Assembly (NCBI GenBank): GCA_004555405.1
Contig: SFIE01000044.1
Coordinates: 1-28,091, forward strand
Length of the DNA stretch: 28,091 bases
Source of the DNA: Subdoligranulum sp.
GTDB lineage: Bacteria > Bacillota > Clostridia > Oscillospirales > Ruminococcaceae
Direction: 5' to 3'
Shown: in pieces, positions 13,992 through 22,447 of the stretch
How positions within the stretch are numbered: the first letter of the stretch is position 1
How the letters are laid out: the number at the start of each line of letters is the position of its first letter
Program-made: the position numbers and the translations under genes
The notes under the pieces: generated by a model
Seen by the model: only the letters and a program-made list of their open reading frames with translations
Told to the model about the DNA's origin: nothing
Databases searched by the model: none

Positions 13992-15392
13992 TTAAATCTC
14001 CTCTTCAAACGAAAGGATCTCCTTGCTGCGGGTGTACTGCTCATACCGCAGGCCGCAGGTGTCGGTTTCCACTTCGCCCAGCTGGTTGTCGTAGGGGTCG
14101 GTGCTCCAGAACTGCTTGGGCACAGTGAAGGGCACATAGAAGGCGTTGTTGGCCACCATGCGATAGGGGTCCAGATTGCCAAAATAAAACTTACGGCGCT
14201 CCTCGTTTTCGGCACGAACCGCGCCGATGCCAAAGGAAACATCGGCATACAGCCAGCCGCGCCCTGCAATGTAAAAACGCGCCCAGTCGTGTGCGCCGAT
14301 AAAATCAGGCTCGGCCACCAGGCCGCTTTGCCACTGGGCCGGAATGCCCGCGCAGCGGCACAGTGTGATAAACAGCAGCGCCAGCACGCCGCAGTCTCCC
14401 GTGAAAGTGCGGGCACAGTTTTCGGGGATCTCCTCCCGGGAGAAATAGGCGGGCATATAAGTGTACTTACAGTTCAGCGTGATAAAATCATAAATGCGGC
14501 GCGCTTTTTCCAAGGGCGTGGCGCAATTTTCCGTCAGCTCGGCCGTAAGGGCGCGAATGTAGGGCGTAAAGCAGATCTGCGGCGCCTGCTCGGCCAGCGC
14601 GGCCTGTGCCTCGGGGGGCAGAGTGCCCTCAGCCGGGGCGTCCGGCTCGGCGGCATCGTGCCAGCGGGCCGTGTGGCGATAGGAATACTCCACGGTGAAC
14701 TCGTGGTTGGTTTGCATCTCCTCCTGCCAGCACACCGTGCGCATGGGGGCGTTTTCGGGCGAAAGCTGCCCGTTTTCGGGATAGAGCTTTTCTATGCGGA
14801 TCTCGCTTTGCTGCTCACAGGCGGCGGGAATGGGCAGATGCACCCGCACGAATCCCGGGGCAAAGCATTCATCCTTGATGCGCACCGAGGCCCGAATGCG
14901 AATGCGGTTGGAAAAGCTCCCCTCCCGGCGCATCACCTCCATGGCATGGCTCAGGCGGTTATCGCCCTTGCAGCCCTTTCGGGTGCTTTCGGCACCGCCC
15001 AGCAAAACGCCTGCGCGCCGCCCAAAGGCGGGCATCGACTTGCACATACTTTCAAAAAAGCGGTCAAAAATGCGCATTTCGCCGTTCACATAGATCCAGC
15101 GGATCTGCCCGGCCGCCAGATGCTGCTGCCATTCCTGCTGGGTGTAATCCGGCACGCTGCTGCGAATTTTGGCCAGCGCCTGCTGGGGGGTAAGGGGATA
15201 ATCCGAGGGCAGGCGCACAATCATCTCACGCTCGGCCATCAGGCAGCAGCGCAAAGCCCTGGGCAGCGCCTCGCTTTGCAGGCGCCGGTCGATCAGCTCC
15301 ACCGCCCGGGCAAAATCGCCGTGCAGCTTGCAGCTTAAAATATCCTCGGGCAGGCCGACGGGAATATATTGCAAAAGTTCATTTTGTGTCAT
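13992..15392 (-). CDS. Transglutaminase-like domain protein
   Basis: A 466-residue protein with a C-terminal transglutaminase-like (papain-fold) core. The catalytic triad is visible: Cys334 in TFTGDCGVLALLFITLCR, His368 in GAHDWARFYI, Asp384 in WLYADVSFG. The domain is preceded by the usual helix (LEKARRIYDFITLNCKYTYM). The N-terminal 160 residues are helical and the next 120 form a beta domain, an arrangement common in clostridial transglutaminase-like proteins. There is no signal peptide, so it is probably cytoplasmic; such proteins act as peptidases or amidases more often than cross-linkers. Start ATG 15392 follows AGAGGAA. It is a single-gene unit ending at the terminator at 13864. Confidence 0.85.
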   Translation of the reverse strand: MTQNELLQYIPVGLPEDILSCKLHGDFARAVELIDRRLQSEALPRALRCCLMAEREMIVRLPSDYPLTPQQALAKIRSSVPDYTQQEWQQHLAAGQIRWIYVNGEMRIFDRFFESMCKSMPAFGRRAGVLLGGAESTRKGCKGDNRLSHAMEVMRREGSFSNRIRIRASVRIKDECFAPGFVRVHLPIPAACEQQSEIRIEKLYPENGQLSPENAPMRTVCWQEEMQTNHEFTVEYSYRHTARWHDAAEPDAPAEGTLPPEAQAALAEQAPQICFTPYIRALTAELTENCATPLEKARRIYDFITLNCKYTYMPAYFSREEIPENCARTFTGDCGVLALLFITLCRCAGIPAQWQSGLVAEPDFIGAHDWARFYIAGRGWLYADVSFGIGAVRAENEERRKFYFGNLDPYRMVANNAFYVPFTVPKQFWSTDPYDNQLGEVETDTCGLRYEQYTRSKEILSFEEEI

Positions 15393-15434
15393 AGTAAGTT
15401 CCTCTTTTTTTGGGGGCAGCGGCAGCGCCTTAGC

Positions 15435-15465
15435 AAAAAGGCCCCGTTCTTTTCGGAACGGGGCC
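15435..15465 (-). terminator. Terminator of the pepV-capA-DUF819 operon
   Basis: Stem GGCCCCGTTC / GAACGGGGCC (15440-15449 and 15456-15465) followed on the minus strand by TTTTT. It lies beyond MITE copy A, about 200 bases after the DUF819 gene. Confidence 0.85.
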
Positions 15466-15520
15466 GGGCGATGAAACTAAGCTGCACCGCAATTTTTACA
15501 GTGTGTTCAGGCGTGCTGTC

Positions 15521-15680
15521 TTAAGGCAATACCGCATGATTCTAAGTGCCGATGCAGCGAGCGAGAAGTGCAAGCTGCTAAGCAAAAAGCGCAGATAATA
15601 CTTTGTGTATTATCGAGTATTTTTGCAACGCAGATTGTGCTTCGCAGCCGCGGCAGCGGTGCTTAAGCCCTCAGGCGAAG
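15521..15680 (+). mobile_element. MITE-like element, copy A (internally shortened)
   Basis: It begins with the terminal sequence TAAGGCAATACCGCA (15522), shares GCTAAGCAAAAAGCGCAG...ATACTTTGTG (from 15577) and TTTTGCAACGCAGAT...GCAGCGGTGCTTAAGCC (to about 15671) with the element at 27841-28091, and is in the opposite orientation to it. It lacks about 115 bp of the centre and the right terminal repeat. It encodes no protein, so it must be mobilised in trans. It reaches into the end of the DUF819 gene, supplying its stop codon. Confidence 0.7.
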
Positions 15681-16838
15681 GCCCATAAAGTTGCCGACGG
15701 CAGCGCCCAGAACACCCATCAGAACGCCGATACCGGCGAAGGAGGCATCGTAGGCGGTGGAGATGATGGGCGCAGAAGCCGAGCCGCCGATACAGGCCAC
15801 GGAAGCCGTGGAGCACATGCAGATGTCCCAGTGGAAGATCTTGGACAGGACGAACATGAGCACAACATGGATCACCAGAATGGCCAGGCCGTAAACCACC
15901 CACATGGGAGCCGACACCAGGTCGACCAGCGTGGCGGTGGAGGCCAGCAGCGAAACAACAGCGTACAGGTAAACGTTGGAAAGCTCGGTCACGGCAGGCA
16001 GACGGCCCATGGGAGTCATGGCGCAAATCAGGCCCAACACGGTGACGAACAGAGTGGTGCAGGTGCCCTTATCGAAGAAGGAAAGGCCCACGCCCTTGAA
16101 GAAGCCGTTCAACTGAACGCCCACAAACTGAGAAACAGCCGAAACAATGAGGGACAGGCCGATCAGGAACACCCAGTCAGCAGCGCTGGGCTTGGTGTCT
16201 TTATCCTTGGCCACCTCGGCATTGGCAGCGGCAGCCACAGCATCCAGCTTGGAGGTGTCGGCCTTGGTGGCGTTGTTCCACTTGCTTGCGTACTTCACGG
16301 CAAACAGCAGCAGCGCGATCCACAGCGAGTAGCAGGCGGTGTCCAGTGCCAGTGCGCAGGAATAAGCGCCGGCGTCCACGGGCAGGGCCTCCTGCATGGC
16401 GGCCATGTTGGCAGAGCCGCCCACCCACGAAGCGTACAGGGCAGCCGTTGCGCCCCAGGTTTTTTCTGCGCCGCCCAAAGCGCCGGAGAACAGCGGGAAC
16501 AACACAAGGAAGCCAATGCCCAGCGTGATGGCACTGCCCATAAAGATGCCGATCATGCGGGGGCCCAGCTTGCCCAGCTTGCGGAAGTCGCAGCGAAGCA
16601 GCATGACAAAGATCATGGCATACAGAATATTGTTCTTGATGGCACCGTAAGCGGCCGAGCAGCCATCGGAATTGTAAAGGCCGAGGGTGCAGAACAGCAT
16701 GTTGAACAGATAGATCCATACCAGCGGGGGAATCACATTAAAGATCTTCCATTTTGCATACTTTTCCAGTGCCAGCAATCCGCCTGCCAGCATCATCAGA
16801 AATGCTATGTAGGTGAAGCCGTTTGTGATCGTAAACAT
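15663..16838 (-). CDS. DUF819-family integral membrane protein
   Basis: A 391-residue protein with about ten membrane segments. The family signature is clear: ASWVGGSANMAAMQEAL in the first half, and IGGSASAPIISTAYD with AGIGVLMGVLGAAVGNFMG at the end, symmetrical GGSAN/GGSAS re-entrant-like motifs suggesting a transporter. A charged cytoplasmic loop (WNNATKADTSKLDAVAAAAN) separates the halves. The substrate is unknown. ATG 16838 follows AAAAAGGAG. It lies 118 bases downstream of the capA-like gene in the same direction, probably the third gene of that operon. The last residues (LRLRA) and stop lie in the edge of MITE copy A. Confidence 0.85.
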   Translation of the reverse strand: MFTITNGFTYIAFLMMLAGGLLALEKYAKWKIFNVIPPLVWIYLFNMLFCTLGLYNSDGCSAAYGAIKNNILYAMIFVMLLRCDFRKLGKLGPRMIGIFMGSAITLGIGFLVLFPLFSGALGGAEKTWGATAALYASWVGGSANMAAMQEALPVDAGAYSCALALDTACYSLWIALLLFAVKYASKWNNATKADTSKLDAVAAAANAEVAKDKDTKPSAADWVFLIGLSLIVSAVSQFVGVQLNGFFKGVGLSFFDKGTCTTLFVTVLGLICAMTPMGRLPAVTELSNVYLYAVVSLLASTATLVDLVSAPMWVVYGLAILVIHVVLMFVLSKIFHWDICMCSTASVACIGGSASAPIISTAYDASFAGIGVLMGVLGAAVGNFMGLRLRA

Positions 16839-16956
16839 AGAATCGCTCTCCTTTTTTTGGGGGATCGGCGGCCTGTGGGGCGCGTTTCCCGTTTTTTATT
16901 TGCCAGATGCCGGGGCCCAAGATCTGCCCCTGCACCAAAACAGCCTGTAGGTAAAA

Positions 16957-18123
16957 TCAGTCCTCCAAAAGGCGCAGGATATGGGCTTTCACGCCCTCCA
17001 GCCGGCTTTGCTTCCAGCGGCCTTCCTCGGCCTTTTGCGAAAACGGCACAACAACGCTGAGATCCATGTGCGCCCCCTCAAAATAGCCGTCCGGCTCGGT
17101 GCTGAAGAAATAGCTGTTCCACACTTCGTCCGGGGCATTGGTAAAGCGCTTTGGCTCCAGATACAGCATCTTGCGCTGTTCCTCGCGCACAAAGGCCTTT
17201 GCGCCAAGGGGCGCCAGCAGCTCGTATTCCTCAGCGGGCACATTTTCAAAAATGCCGGGCAGCGGGGCGGCGTCAATGCGTTCTTCCCCGCGCACGATCT
17301 GAATGCCCATGGCCTCAAAATCCATTTTTTCTTCGGTAAAGATCAGCTTGAGCAAAATGCCCACATCGGTGTACAGGTGCGCCCGCTGATAATCCGTGTC
17401 GAAAATAAAGTTGCCCAGCGAATAGAAAATCGCCTTGCCATTGTCAAACAGCTCGTAGTTTTCGGGCACATGGGGGTGATGCGCCACCACCACATCCGCG
17501 CCAAGCTCTAAGAATTTGCAATAGCGATCACGGGTGTAGGGGTTGGGCATGGGGGCAAATTCCTCGCCGCCATGGGAAACCACAATGCACCAGCGGCACT
17601 TGGCCTTGATTTCGGCAATGCGGCGGGCAATATAATCCAGATCGTCCCAGCGGAAGGTGCCCGGCTCGGTGGCTGTGGCGGGGATGCACTCGGCCTGATA
17701 AGCCACGCAGAACATTCCGATGCCGCCTGCTTCGTCAAGATACAAAGGCTCCGAGGCTTCCACCTCGTTCATGCCCGCGCCGATGGTGCGGCTGCCCATT
17801 TCCGCGGCGATCTTTTTGGTGCTCAGCACGCCCTCGGCCCCGGCATCCATGGTGTGGTTGTTGCCGATGCTCCAGATATCCGCGTGCATATCCTTGAGCA
17901 CACAGGCAGCGGCGGGGCTCATGCTGTGAAAAAACACACCGCGCGAGCCATCGTCCACAGCATCGATCAGCGCGCCTTCCACATTGGCCACTGTATGATC
18001 GGCGCTGTGAAAAAAGTCCAGCACCGGCTTGGATAACAGGTTTTTATCCTCCCAGCGTTTGTCCATGTAGCGGTCAAAGCCAATATCGCCGGTAAAAACG
18101 ATCGAGGTTTTCTTCGCTTGCAT
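16957..18123 (-). CDS. CapA-family protein (PGA_cap metallophosphatase fold)
   Basis: A 388-residue protein of the CapA/PgsA family (PF09587 type), a calcineurin-like metallophosphoesterase fold. The ordered motifs are FTGDIGFDRYMD (residues about 10-21), TVANVEGALID, SIGNNHTMDAG, IVVSHGGEEF, GADVVVAHHPHVPENYE and AIFYSLGNFIFDTDY. It has neither the signal peptide nor the membrane anchor of true capsule CapA, so it is probably cytoplasmic. Family members act in poly-gamma-glutamate synthesis or have unknown activities. GGAGGAAGC precedes ATG 18123, 20 bases after the pepV stop, so the two are cotranscribed. The pairing with a dipeptidase and a DUF819 transporter hints at peptide or glutamyl-compound turnover, by inference only. 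Confidence 0.85.
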   Translation of the reverse strand: MQAKKTSIVFTGDIGFDRYMDKRWEDKNLLSKPVLDFFHSADHTVANVEGALIDAVDDGSRGVFFHSMSPAAACVLKDMHADIWSIGNNHTMDAGAEGVLSTKKIAAEMGSRTIGAGMNEVEASEPLYLDEAGGIGMFCVAYQAECIPATATEPGTFRWDDLDYIARRIAEIKAKCRWCIVVSHGGEEFAPMPNPYTRDRYCKFLELGADVVVAHHPHVPENYELFDNGKAIFYSLGNFIFDTDYQRAHLYTDVGILLKLIFTEEKMDFEAMGIQIVRGEERIDAAPLPGIFENVPAEEYELLAPLGAKAFVREEQRKMLYLEPKRFTNAPDEVWNSYFFSTEPDGYFEGAHMDLSVVVPFSQKAEEGRWKQSRLEGVKAHILRLLED

Positions 18124-18143
18124 CGTTGCTTCCTCCCTGCAGT

Positions 18144-19517
18144 TTATTTGGCCAGTTGGTAAAGAGCCTGTGCGTAAATGTGCATATTCTTCATCAGCTT
18201 ATCCACTTCGATAAACTCATCGGGCTTGTGCTCGCGCACTTCATCCCCCGGGAAGATGGGGCCGAACGCCACCACATTGGGAATGGCCTTGGCATAGGTG
18301 CCGCCGCCAATGGATTTTGCCTTGGCGGGCAGGCCGGTTTCCTGGGCATAAACGCCCAGCAGCGTTTTCACCAGCGCACAGTCCTCGGGCATATACAGGC
18401 AGGCCTTGTGGGATTCATTGCCCATGGCAAAGCCCGCTTCGGCAAAGGCGCGGGTGCAGGCCGGTGCGCAGTCATCATAGGTAAAGGTGACGGGATAGCG
18501 ATAGTTGATGCGCACGGTAAAGCCTTCGGCATCGCCCTCGATGGTGCCCAGGTTAAAGCTGAGCGCACCGCTGGCCTCATCCTGCAGCGCAATGCCCAGC
18601 TTTGCGCCGGTGGTATCCAGCCCGATGGTTTCTGCAATAAAATGAATGCGGGCGGCTGCCTCGGCCGAAAGCGGCAGCTTATCCAGCGCCATGGCCAGCA
18701 GGCCGATGGCATTGATGCCGATCTCCGGCGTTGCGCCGTGGGCGCTCACGCCCGCTGCCTGCAGGGTAAAGCCCCGATCGGTCTCGGTGCAGGAAATGCG
18801 CTCTCCGGCGGCCAGCTGCATCAGCTCGGCCCTTTGCTCGGCCGGGCACACGATCTCGGCCCTGGCGGCGGCGGGCACAATGTTGTGGGCCGTGCCGCCC
18901 GTGATCGAAGCCAGCTGCACGGGGCCGCTTTGGGTGTAACGGGTGGTGTAATCCACCGTGATAATGCCCTTTTCGCCGTTGATCACAGGATACTCGCCGT
19001 CCGGGGTAAAGCCCATCACCGGCATTTCTCCGCCGTGGGCCTTGTAATACTTCATGTCGGCGCTGCCGGTTTCCTCGTTGGTGCCGAACAACAGGCGAAT
19101 GCGCCGCCGCAGGGGCAGCCCGCTGTCACGCAGGGCCGCCAGCGCATACAGCGCAGCCATGGTGGGGCCCTTATCGTCCATCGAGCCGCGGCCAAACACC
19201 TTGCCCTCCTGCACGATGCCGCCGAAGGGATCAAAGCTCCAGCCGTTCCCCTCGGGCACAACATCCAGATGCCCCAACACGGCGATCATCTCATCGCCGG
19301 TGCCGTATTCGCACCAGCCCATCTGATGGTCAAGGTCCACCGTGGCAAAGCCCAGCGCCCGGGCCGCTGCCAGAGCGTGCTCTAAGCACTGCTGCACGCC
19401 GGGGCCGTAGGGTGCGCCCTCCTGTGCGGGCTGCTGCACGCTGCGAATGCGAATGCTTTCGCAAAGCGTTTGTAAAAGCGGTTCCTTTTGCCGTTCAACG
19501 GCCTCGTTCAATGTCAT
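18144..19517 (-). CDS. pepV: Dipeptidase PepV (peptidase family M20)
   Basis: A 457-residue zinc dipeptidase that cleaves dipeptides and removes N-terminal residues in the cytoplasm. The M20 ligands are all visible: His83 and Asp85 in VLGHLDVVPEG, Asp114/115 in GRGSMDDKGP, Glu148-Glu149 in GTNEETGSAD, Asp173 in TPDGEYPV, and His430 in GDEVREHKPDEF. The lid-domain insertion typical of PepV is present between the catalytic halves. I use ATG 19517 (MTLNEAVERQ) because AAGGAG lies 7 bases upstream; ATG 19523 is too close to that site. It is the first gene of the pepV-capA-DUF819 operon, with a consensus promoter 180-210 bases upstream and a long leader. Confidence 0.9.
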   Translation of the reverse strand: MTLNEAVERQKEPLLQTLCESIRIRSVQQPAQEGAPYGPGVQQCLEHALAAARALGFATVDLDHQMGWCEYGTGDEMIAVLGHLDVVPEGNGWSFDPFGGIVQEGKVFGRGSMDDKGPTMAALYALAALRDSGLPLRRRIRLLFGTNEETGSADMKYYKAHGGEMPVMGFTPDGEYPVINGEKGIITVDYTTRYTQSGPVQLASITGGTAHNIVPAAARAEIVCPAEQRAELMQLAAGERISCTETDRGFTLQAAGVSAHGATPEIGINAIGLLAMALDKLPLSAEAAARIHFIAETIGLDTTGAKLGIALQDEASGALSFNLGTIEGDAEGFTVRINYRYPVTFTYDDCAPACTRAFAEAGFAMGNESHKACLYMPEDCALVKTLLGVYAQETGLPAKAKSIGGGTYAKAIPNVVAFGPIFPGDEVREHKPDEFIEVDKLMKNMHIYAQALYQLAK

Positions 19518-19565
19518 GCTCATGCTCCTTACTATAAAAAATTCCGCCAAAAGCACACCAACCTG

Positions 19566-19595
19566 AAAACAGCCCATAATGGGAGAAGCTGTTTT
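19566..19595 (-). promoter_or_regulatory. Hairpin in the pepV leader
   Basis: AAAACAGC / GCTGTTTT with an inner CCC/GGG pairing, about 50-80 bases before the pepV start in a roughly 170-base untranslated leader. On the minus strand the stem ends in GCTGTTTTCAGG, so weak attenuation is possible. No known riboswitch or T-box motif was recognised. Confidence 0.35.
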
Positions 19596-19695
19596 ACACG
19601 GGATGCTTTTGCCGGATGTCATTTGCGCTGTAGACAGCGGAAAACTGCCATTTGCAGAATGAAGCAGCAACGCAGCTATTGTTTTCGATGATTTT

Positions 19696-19724
19696 ATTAT
19701 AATAAGTTTCATAGTTATTGTCAA
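19696..19724 (-). promoter_or_regulatory. Consensus sigma-A promoter of pepV operon
   Basis: TTGACA (plus 19719-19724), 17-base spacer, TATAAT (plus 19696-19701): full consensus match in an AT-rich island shared with the divergent DUF3870 promoter. Confidence 0.85.
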
Positions 19725-19806
19725 CATAAATTTATAAATTCTTTTATGTTATTTCCTGTTTTGATTTTATAATATAAAGTTTGCACAGCGCGCTGCCATT
19801 TGTCGA

Positions 19807-19835
19807 TTGACAGAAGCTTAAATGTATATTATATT
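19807..19835 (+). promoter_or_regulatory. Promoter of the DUF3870 gene
   Basis: TTGACA (19807-19812), 17-base spacer, TATATT (19830-19835), about 50 bases before the ATG. Confidence 0.8.
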
Positions 19836-19891
19836 TAAAAGCAGCAGCGCCGTTATTGCTGCAAAATATAAATCGCATGGGGTGAGCAAGG

Positions 19892-20233
19892 ATGCAGCAG
19901 AGTTCCGGCCAGCAGGAAAGCTATTATATTGTGGGAGAATCGCGCACCAATGTGGATAATGCCATCACCAAGATCTACGGCAGCTTTTTCATTGCCTTTG
20001 AAGTGCTGCCCGCCACCGGCGAGGTGCTGCAGTGTGACTGCTCGGGCACGCTGCCGCTCACCAATGATTTTGTGCGCAGGCTCTTTGTGGGCAAGCGCTT
20101 GGAGGCTGACCGTGAGGCCATCGAGGCCGAGGTGAAGCGCCGCTACTATGGCTCTTCCAAAAAGGCGGTGCTGGTGGCCTATCGCGATGCCCTGAAGCAC
20201 TTTCAGGCCGCGCTGGCCGAGCAGGCAGACTGA
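19892..20233 (+). CDS. DUF3870-family protein
   Basis: A 113-residue cytoplasmic protein matching DUF3870: an N-terminal strand YYIVGESRTNVDNAITKIYG, FFIAFEVLPATGEVLQCDCS, TLPLTNDFVRRLFVGKRL, and a C-terminal helix KRRYYGSSKKAVLVAYRDAL. Family members are about 110 residues and of unknown function. The ribosome binding site (GGGGTGAGCAAGG) before ATG 19892 is acceptable. The gene is alone, with its own promoter at 19807 and a bidirectional terminator after it. Its divergent pairing with pepV is not informative about function. Confidence 0.85.
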   Translation: MQQSSGQQESYYIVGESRTNVDNAITKIYGSFFIAFEVLPATGEVLQCDCSGTLPLTNDFVRRLFVGKRLEADREAIEAEVKRRYYGSSKKAVLVAYRDALKHFQAALAEQAD

Positions 20234-20253
20234 GCCTTCTATCCTATAAAAAC

Positions 20254-20297
20254 AGCCGCTGCTGTTCTCTTTTTGGGGGAACAGCAGCGGCTTTGTG
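20254..20297. terminator. Bidirectional terminator between DUF3870 and lectin genes
   Basis: 14-bp stem AGCCGCTGCTGTTC / GAACAGCAGCGGCT (20254-20267 and 20279-20292). The minus strand continues TGTTTTTATAGG and the plus strand TTGTGTTTTC. It serves convergent genes on both sides. Confidence 0.8.
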
Positions 20298-20307
20298 TTT
20301 TCAGCAA

Positions 20308-20898
20308 TTATTTTGCGCGGCGGGCAGCCTTGCCGGCGGCTTTTTTGGCGCGGGAGCCCTTGCCCGTTTGGATGCGGGTGGGCTTGGGGGCCGCCTGCAC
20401 CGGGGCCGGTGCGGGAACCTGGCTCACGGTTTTGATCTGCTTGGCGGGCACAAGATCGATGCGCCAGGTCTGGTTTTCACCGTCCACATCGTTCCAGATC
20501 TGTGCCTGTGCGCCGTTTTCAATGCTCATATCCTTCAGGTCGATCACCTTTTGGGTCAGCACATTGCGCAGCTTCACACGGCCATTGTCCAGCTCTTCCA
20601 CTACCCAGCGCTGGCTTTTGCCCGGGGTGCTGGCCCACTGGTGTACCCATGTGCCGTTGGCATTGCCGCCCAGTGCCAGATCCATGGCCTTATCCGTAAA
20701 GCAGTTCACAATGCGCCATTCGTTTTCACCGGCCTCCACAAACTTCCACTGCTGCCAGGGCTGGCCCTCATAGCTCCACAGGCGAACCGATGCGCCGTTT
20801 TCGGTGTTGTAATCGGCCACTTCCAAAACACGGTTGTTCACAGCGGCAATGGTGTAAACATTGCCCTCGCGGATCACGGTATGTGCTGTTTTTTTCAT
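20308..20898 (-). CDS. Ricin-type beta-trefoil lectin protein with lysine/alanine-rich tail
   Basis: A 196-residue protein. Residues about 10-148 form one ricin-B beta-trefoil with three repeats, each ending in a QxW-like motif (QQW 49-51, QRW 96-98, QTW 143-145) and carrying ENGASVRLWSYEG / NGTWVHQWAS / ENGAQAQIWNDVDG strands. A Pro/Ala linker (VPAPAPVQAAPKPTR) leads to a highly basic tail, KGSRAKKAAGKAARRAK, resembling histone-H1-like or nucleic-acid-binding tails. No signal peptide is present, unusual for a carbohydrate-binding ricin domain. ATG 20898 follows GGGAGG by 8 bases. It is a single-gene unit. It may tether a sugar or polymer to a polyanion, but the function is not known. Confidence 0.75.
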   Translation of the reverse strand: MKKTAHTVIREGNVYTIAAVNNRVLEVADYNTENGASVRLWSYEGQPWQQWKFVEAGENEWRIVNCFTDKAMDLALGGNANGTWVHQWASTPGKSQRWVVEELDNGRVKLRNVLTQKVIDLKDMSIENGAQAQIWNDVDGENQTWRIDLVPAKQIKTVSQVPAPAPVQAAPKPTRIQTGKGSRAKKAAGKAARRAK

Positions 20899-21006
20899 TC
20901 TGATAACCTCCCGAAGCAGCGCCAAGGCTTTGTGCGCCGCCATCTTTTCAGAGAAATTTATTTTGCGCGATAACGCGGCATTAAAACATCTGATTCTATT
21001 CTAATT

Positions 21007-21015
21007 ATTATAGCA
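21007..21015 (-). promoter_or_regulatory. Extended -10 promoter of the lectin gene
   Basis: Minus strand TGCTATAAT (TATAAT at plus 21007-21012), about 110 bases before the start in an AT-rich island. No good -35 box is seen. Confidence 0.5.
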
Positions 21016-21076
21016 AATAAATTTCTGTATTACTACCCAAAAAAATCGAAACTTCTTTGGGCAGTTTGCTCATGCA

Positions 21077-21110
21077 AAACACCCCGGGTGCTTGCTTGCC
21101 CGGGGTGTTT
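21077..21110 (-). terminator. Terminator of the metY-like gene
   Basis: 12-bp stem AAACACCCCGGG / CCCGGGGTGTTT with a 10-base loop; the minus strand continues TTTTGC. It is 40 bases after the gene's stop. Confidence 0.75.
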
Positions 21111-21149
21111 CGTCACGAACATTCAGGAGAAATGAAAAAATGGCATAGA

Positions 21150-22435
21150 TCAGCCCTTTACGGCGGCAAAACCGGCCTCCAGATCGGCAAGGATATCATC
21201 GATATGCTCGGTGCCGATGGACAGGCGAATGGTGTTCTGCTTGATGCCCACATTGGCCAGCTCGGCATCGCTCAGCTGGCTGTGGGTGGTAGAAGCCGGG
21301 TGGATCACCAGGCTCTTCACATCGGCCACATTGGCCAGCAGGCTGAACAGCTTCAGATGGTCAATAAATGCAAAGGCTTCCTTGCGCCCGCCCTTGATCT
21401 CAAAAGTAAAGATCGAGCCGCCGCCGTTGGGGAAATAGCGCTGGTACAGCGCATGGTCGGGGTGATCGGGCAGGCTGGGGTGGTTCACCTTTTCCACCAG
21501 CGGATGGGCAGCCAGATACTCCACCACCTTTTTGGTGTTCTCGGCGTGGCGCTCCAAGCGCAGGCTCAGGGTCTCGGTGCCCTGCAGCAGCAAGAATGCG
21601 GCAAAGGGGCTGATGCAGGCGCCCTGATCGCGCAGAAGAATGGCGCGGATATAGGTCACAAAGGCAGCCTTTCCGGCGGCCTCGGTAAAACGCACCCCGT
21701 GGTAGCTGGGATTGGGCTCGCTGATCCACGGATATTTGCCCGAGGCAGCCCAGTCAAAGGTGCCGCCGTCCACGATCACACCGCCCAGGGTGGTGCCATG
21801 GCCGCCGATAAACTTGGTGGCGGAATGCACCACCACATCTGCGCCATGCTCAATGGGGCGGATCAGATACGGGGTGCCGAAGGTGTTGTCGATCACCAGC
21901 GGCAGGCCGTGGCGGTGTGCGATCTCGGCAATGGCGTCGATATCGGGAATATCGCAGTTGGGGTTGCCCAGCGTTTCAATATACACCGCCTTGGTGTTGG
22001 GCTGAATGGCGTTTTCCACCTGGGCCAGATCGTGCGCATCCACAAAAGTGGACTGAATGCCGTACAGCGGCAGCGTGTGTTCCAACAGGTTGCTGGTGCC
22101 GCCGTAAATGGTTTTCTGCGCCACGATATGCTCGCCCGCCTTGGCCAGTGCCTGAATGGCATAGGTGATGGCGGCTGCGCCCGAGGCCACGGCCAAACCG
22201 GCCACGCCGCCCTCCAGAGCGGCAATGCGGTCCTCAAACACGCCCTGTGTCGAGTTGGTCAGGCGGCCGTAGATATTGCCTGCATCGGCCAGGCCAAAGC
22301 GGTCGGCTGCGTGCTGGCTGTTGCGGAACACATAGCTGGTGGTGGCGTAAATGGGCACAGCGCGTGCATCGCTGGCGGGGTCAGGAGTTTCCTGCCCACA
22401 TGAAGCTGCAGAGTCTCAAATTTATAGTTCGACAT
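21150..22435 (-). pseudogene. metY: O-acetylhomoserine sulfhydrylase with a one-base frameshift near the start
   Basis: It encodes a PLP enzyme of the Cys/Met metabolism family that makes homocysteine from O-acetylhomoserine and sulfide. Visible are PIYATTSYVF, the phosphate-binding ASGAAAITYA, DNTFGTPYLIRPIEHGAD, and the PLP lysine in HSATKFIGGHGTTLGG. The C-terminal HPASTTHSQL and SIGTEHIDDI motifs are also there. ATG 22435 (MSNYKFETLQLHVG) has AGGAAATAATT upstream. The frame then breaks at 22394, where one C is missing; restoring it gives QETPDPASDARAVPIYA and a normal 428-residue protein. An in-frame GTG at 22358 lacks a ribosome binding site and would lose 27 residues. Everything after the break is intact, so a recent mutation or a sequence error is likely. 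Confidence 0.85.
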
Positions 22436-22447
22436 AATTATTTCCTC

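Noticed and set aside
19518..19727. N-terminal extension of PepV from 19727
   Set aside because: The extra 70 codons run through the promoter and leader, resemble no PepV N-terminus, and the ribosome binding site supports ATG 19517.
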